This document shows positions 60,916 to 64,000 of a stretch of DNA of 64,000 nucleotides, piece by piece. A model generated the notes under the pieces. The model did no database searches. It worked only from the letters and a program-made list of their open reading frames with translations, and was not told the DNA's origin. Position 1 is the first letter of the stretch, and each line of letters starts with the position of its first letter. The DNA comes from UBA7803 sp040219135. GTDB lineage: Bacteria > Pseudomonadota > Gammaproteobacteria > Pseudomonadales > Azotimanducaceae. The stretch covers positions 248,001 through 312,000 of the forward strand of contig JAVJTA010000002.1 in NCBI GenBank assembly GCA_040219135.1. Direction: 5' to 3'. The position numbers and the translations under genes were made by a program.

Positions 60916-63900
60916 TCAGGACAGCACCTGGCGGATGACTTCGGCCGTCCTCGGATGGTCGACCACGCCGTTGTGGGTGGCATTGACGTAGTGCACGTCG
61001 ATGCCGCCGGGGCAGAGCTCCGCGAAGCCGAGGAACGTGTCCGCCCACCAGCCGCCCAGACCGAGGCTCTCGCCGAGGAACAATCGCGTTCGGAAGTAGA
61101 CGATCGTGCCATCGTACGGAGTTGGTCGGTACTGGCGTGCGGCACGAGTGAGCGTGGTCGTCGCGTGCAGAGCCCGATGCTTCATCGGCACCTTACGCCG
61201 CAGCAGCCGGTGCACGCGCAGCGCCAGGCGGTCCAGCGCCTGATTGACGCGGAAACCGTCGAGTTTGCCGTAGCCGAGCAGCGCATAGGCGCGTTTCAGA
61301 TAGCGCAGCAGGAGGCGCCGCGGACGGTTGCGGTGGTGGGCGGGTGGTTCGAACGACTCGCGGTCCGAATCCGGATGCGATACGCAGGCGGCGAGCGCCC
61401 GCTCGAGGCTTGCTCTCTCGACGCTCAGTCGATCCGCTTCGGGAGAACCGGCGGACGGCATGTCCGGGTGATAGCTGGCGGCCGCCAGGTTCGGCGTGTC
61501 GGTGACGATGAGGGGATCGATGACCTCGTGGCCCAGATCGCGCAGCCGCCGCGCCATCTCCATGGCGATCAGGCCGCCAATGCAGTGACCGCCCAGCCGG
61601 TAGGGGCCGGAGCTCCGGAATCGGCATAGCTCGGCGACGTAGAGATCGGCCATGTGTTCGATCGAGGTCTGACCTTGCGCTCCGCTCCAGCCGTCCCACT
61701 CGAACGCGTAGACCGGCAGCTCCGGCGAAATCGCCCTCGCGAGGCGGCCGAACAGAACGACGTTGCCGCCGCCGCCATGGACCAGAAACAGCGGCATTCG
61801 CGCGGGATTGCCGCGCTGGATCCTGCGCAGGGACCGGTATCCGGCGATCTCGGGGTCTGAGTCCCCATCGACCGCCAGTGCCAGAGTAGCGATGGTCGGG
61901 TGTTCCACCAGCAGCGACAGTGGAAGCTCCAATCTGAAACGCCGCTCGATGGCGAGAAACAGCTGTACCGCGAGAAGCGAGTCGCCGCCGATGTCGAAGA
62001 AGTTCTCCTCGACGCCCACCTCGTCGAGATCGAGCAGTTGTCGCCAGATTTCCGCGAGCGCGGACTCCGTGGCGTTGCCGGGCGGGCGAATCCGGCGCGC
62101 GCTGCGGGTCGGAGACTCCGGAACCGGAAGGGCAAGCAGGTCCACCTTGCCGCTGGGTGTGAACGGCAGAGTCGTCAGCGGAACGACGGCCGAGGGCACC
62201 ATGTATTCGGGGAGCACTCTCCGGGCCTCCCGGAACAGGGACTCCTGATCGAACTCTGCCGTATCGTCGACGAGCACGTAGGAAATCAGCCGGGTGCCGG
62301 ACTGCTCGCCGTCGACGGCTTTGGTCAGACACTGCCGGATGCCCGGGAGCTTGCCTAGGACGTCGTTGATCTCGTTCGGTTCGATGCGGTAGCCGCGGAT
62401 CTTGACCTGGAAGTCGGTGCGGCCGAGGAAGTCGATCGATCCGTCGGGTCGGTATCTCGCCGCATCGCCCGTCCGGTAGGTCGGGCCGTCCACCAGACCA
62501 TTGACGACGAAGCGCTCCCGGGTCAGATCGCCGCGGCCGAAGTATCCCCGGGCAACGTTGATACCGGCCAGATGGAGCTCGCCCTGAACGCCTATCGGGA
62601 CGGGGGCCCCGTGGCCGTCGAGAATGAGCGTCCGGTTGTTCTGGATCGGTCGGCCGATCGGCGGCAGCCCCGGCCAGGCCGAAGGATTCCCCGACAGCAT
62701 GTGAGCAGTGATCACGTGGGTCTCTGACGGCCCGTACTGGTTGTCCAGTGTTGCGCCCGGCAGCCGGCCGAAGAACGCCTGCAGCGCGGCGTCGACCCGA
62801 AGCTGCTCCCCGGCTGTGATCACTTCACCGAGGCTCGACGGACACCGGTCGGTGGCGTTCGCAACCTCGATCAGCTGGCGCAGCGCGACGTAGGGCAGGA
62901 ACAGGCGCTGGATCTGCAGATCGATGATGGCGTCCAGCAGCCGCCGCGGATCACGCCGCTCGTCGTCGCCGATCAGGTAGAGCGTGCCGCCGGAGGCGAA
63001 CGTGGAGAAGATTTCCTGGAACGACACGTCGAAGCTGAGGCTCGAGTACTGGAGCACCCGGGCGCCGCCCGCGAACGGCTTTCGCGCCACCTGCCATTCG
63101 AGCAGATTGACCAGGCTCCGGTGCGGCATGGCGACGCCCTTCGGACGGCCCGTCGAGCCGGACGTGAAGATCACGTAGGCGAGCGCCTCCTGGTCGCCGG
63201 CAGCCGGTGTGCGCGCGTCGGATGTCTGTTCGATCGTCTGCAGCAGGTCTTCGTACACAGCGGTCGGGGTACCGGACGCGAACGCGCCGAGCCGGTTGCG
63301 GTGGACCAGGACCAGCTTCGCTGATGAGTCCTCGACCATGACACGCAGCCGGTCCTCGGGGTAGCTGGGATCCATCGGTACATAGGCCGCCCCCGCTTTC
63401 AGAATCCCGAGGACCGCGGCGACCATGTCGATGGACCGGTCCATGCAGACACCGACGCAGGTGTCGGGACCAGCGCCGAGTGCCTCGAGCGTGTTCGCGA
63501 TGCGGTTGCTCAGACGGTCGAGGTCGCGGTAGGACAGCGTCGTCCCGCCATGGATCAGAGCCGGCCGTTCGCCGTAGCGCCTGGCGGCGTCGGCGTAGAT
63601 CGCCTGAACGGTCCGGTGTTCGACGGGGGCCTCCGGTCCACAGCCAAGTGCCAGAATCGATTCCCGTTCTTCGGCGTCGACGATCGCGATAGCGTCTATG
63701 TCGGAGTCGACATTTGCGCTGCCGTGCGTCAGCACGCTGACGCAGTGAGCCAGAAGCTGGCGCATCATGCCGTCGTCATGAATCGCCCCGTCGTAGAGCA
63801 GGCTCAGGATGGTGGCTGTGTCGTCGCAGTCCACCCACAGTTCGATATCACACGGCGTTTTCGGGCACTCATGCGACCGGGTTTCGACGAGTGACCACGC

Positions 63901-64000
63901 GTCTTCGCGGATCGCGATCGGACCGGTCTCCGAGAGCCGGAACGCCGCCTGGTGAACAGGGTGACGCGAGGCGTCCCGGGGCGCTTTCAACAGCTGCGTC
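60916..64000 (-). CDS. nonribosomal peptide synthetase, 3' part (C-A-T-TE); gene continues beyond the window
   Basis: The frame is open to base 64000, so the N-terminus is missing; about 1028 residues are visible. They begin with the C-terminal part of a condensation domain (DIELWVDCDD, then a linker with DAEERESILAL). The adenylation domain follows, with YVIFTSGSTGRPKGVAMPH, FDVSFQEIF, NQYGPSETHV, YRTGDAARYRPDG and GKVDLLALP. A carrier domain has FFDIGGDSLLAVQL with the phosphopantetheine serine. The C-terminal thioesterase has LFLVHGGGGNVVLFG and GGHCIGGLIAMEMA, with cysteine in the nucleophile position. It should add one residue and release the product. The gene leads an operon with GT2 and GT4 genes. 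Confidence 0.93.
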   Translation of the reverse strand, partial: TQLLKAPRDASRHPVHQAAFRLSETGPIAIREDAWSLVETRSHECPKTPCDIELWVDCDDTATILSLLYDGAIHDDGMMRQLLAHCVSVLTHGSANVDSDIDAIAIVDAEERESILALGCGPEAPVEHRTVQAIYADAARRYGERPALIHGGTTLSYRDLDRLSNRIANTLEALGAGPDTCVGVCMDRSIDMVAAVLGILKAGAAYVPMDPSYPEDRLRVMVEDSSAKLVLVHRNRLGAFASGTPTAVYEDLLQTIEQTSDARTPAAGDQEALAYVIFTSGSTGRPKGVAMPHRSLVNLLEWQVARKPFAGGARVLQYSSLSFDVSFQEIFSTFASGGTLYLIGDDERRDPRRLLDAIIDLQIQRLFLPYVALRQLIEVANATDRCPSSLGEVITAGEQLRVDAALQAFFGRLPGATLDNQYGPSETHVITAHMLSGNPSAWPGLPPIGRPIQNNRTLILDGHGAPVPIGVQGELHLAGINVARGYFGRGDLTRERFVVNGLVDGPTYRTGDAARYRPDGSIDFLGRTDFQVKIRGYRIEPNEINDVLGKLPGIRQCLTKAVDGEQSGTRLISYVLVDDTAEFDQESLFREARRVLPEYMVPSAVVPLTTLPFTPSGKVDLLALPVPESPTRSARRIRPPGNATESALAEIWRQLLDLDEVGVEENFFDIGGDSLLAVQLFLAIERRFRLELPLSLLVEHPTIATLALAVDGDSDPEIAGYRSLRRIQRGNPARMPLFLVHGGGGNVVLFGRLARAISPELPVYAFEWDGWSGAQGQTSIEHMADLYVAELCRFRSSGPYRLGGHCIGGLIAMEMARRLRDLGHEVIDPLIVTDTPNLAAASYHPDMPSAGSPEADRLSVERASLERALAACVSHPDSDRESFEPPAHHRNRPRRLLLRYLKRAYALLGYGKLDGFRVNQALDRLALRVHRLLRRKVPMKHRALHATTTLTRAARQYRPTPYDGTIVYFRTRLFLGESLGLGGWWADTFLGFAELCPGGIDVHYVNATHNGVVDHPRTAEVIRQVLS

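Overview
The window is GC-rich, densely coding bacterial DNA, most likely from a gammaproteobacterium. The indications are a GcvR-like ACT-domain regulator, an OmpA-type glycine-zipper lipoprotein, a small DUF6316-like protein, rml and algD genes of proteobacterial type, and an exosortase-style exopolysaccharide (EPS) export core. No order or genus can be fixed by eye. Almost the whole window is devoted to building, modifying and exporting cell-surface polysaccharides.

Layout. (1) 1-18.6 kb is a first polysaccharide locus. It holds the tail of a Wzy/ligase-like protein, a pyruvyl transferase, a second Wzy/ligase-like protein, a CAU-anticodon tRNA, two GT4 glycosyltransferases, a large GT2, an ABC exporter (Wzm/Wzt), a giant 1652-residue sulfotransferase-glycosyltransferase fusion, an epimerase, a zinc-finger methyltransferase and the complete dTDP-L-rhamnose operon rmlBACD on the minus strand. 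(2) 18.8-26.3 kb is a housekeeping or lipid-metabolism island: OmpA-like lipoprotein, GcvR-like regulator, single-chain glycyl-tRNA synthetase, a small DUF protein, and an operon of a DUF7064/7065-like protein, acyl-CoA synthetase, short-chain dehydrogenase and DUF1499 membrane protein. (3) 26.6-49.0 kb is a long plus-strand EPS locus. It begins with an exosortase-locus-type export core (outer-membrane export lipoprotein, beta-barrel, chain-length protein, tyrosine autokinase, secretion ATPase). A nucleotide-sugar cassette follows (rfbF, SDR, RmlC-like, COG4091-like), then a second ABC exporter, four GT4 enzymes, two AsnB-type amidotransferases, a sulfotransferase and a fifth GT4. (4) 49.0-54.0 kb, minus strand, holds a secreted beta-helix protein, two sulfotransferases and a Wzy/ligase-like membrane protein. 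(5) 54.4-58.7 kb, plus strand, holds algD, a heparinase II/III-family protein and a GT2. (6) 58.7-64 kb, minus strand, holds a nonribosomal peptide synthetase (C-A-T-TE) that runs off the window, a GT2 and a GT4.

How the genes may work together (inference). The locus appears to make at least two exported glycans carrying rhamnose, a cytidylyltransferase-derived sugar and a mannuronate-type uronic acid. Four separate PAPS-type sulfotransferase domains, a pyruvyl transferase, a methyltransferase and two amidotransferases point to heavily decorated, probably sulfated, pyruvylated and amidated polymers. Many starts overlap the preceding stop (ATGA type), so long co-transcribed operons are likely. 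No initiating phosphoglycosyltransferase, exosortase or PAPS-synthesis gene was recognised inside the window.

The most unusual items are the five-part fusion protein at 8565-13523, the sulfotransferase-rich EPS locus, the rfbF cassette that lacks the usual 4,6-dehydratase, the NRPS with a cysteine-type thioesterase embedded in an EPS locus, and a GT4 gene whose conserved N-terminus starts upstream of any canonical start codon.
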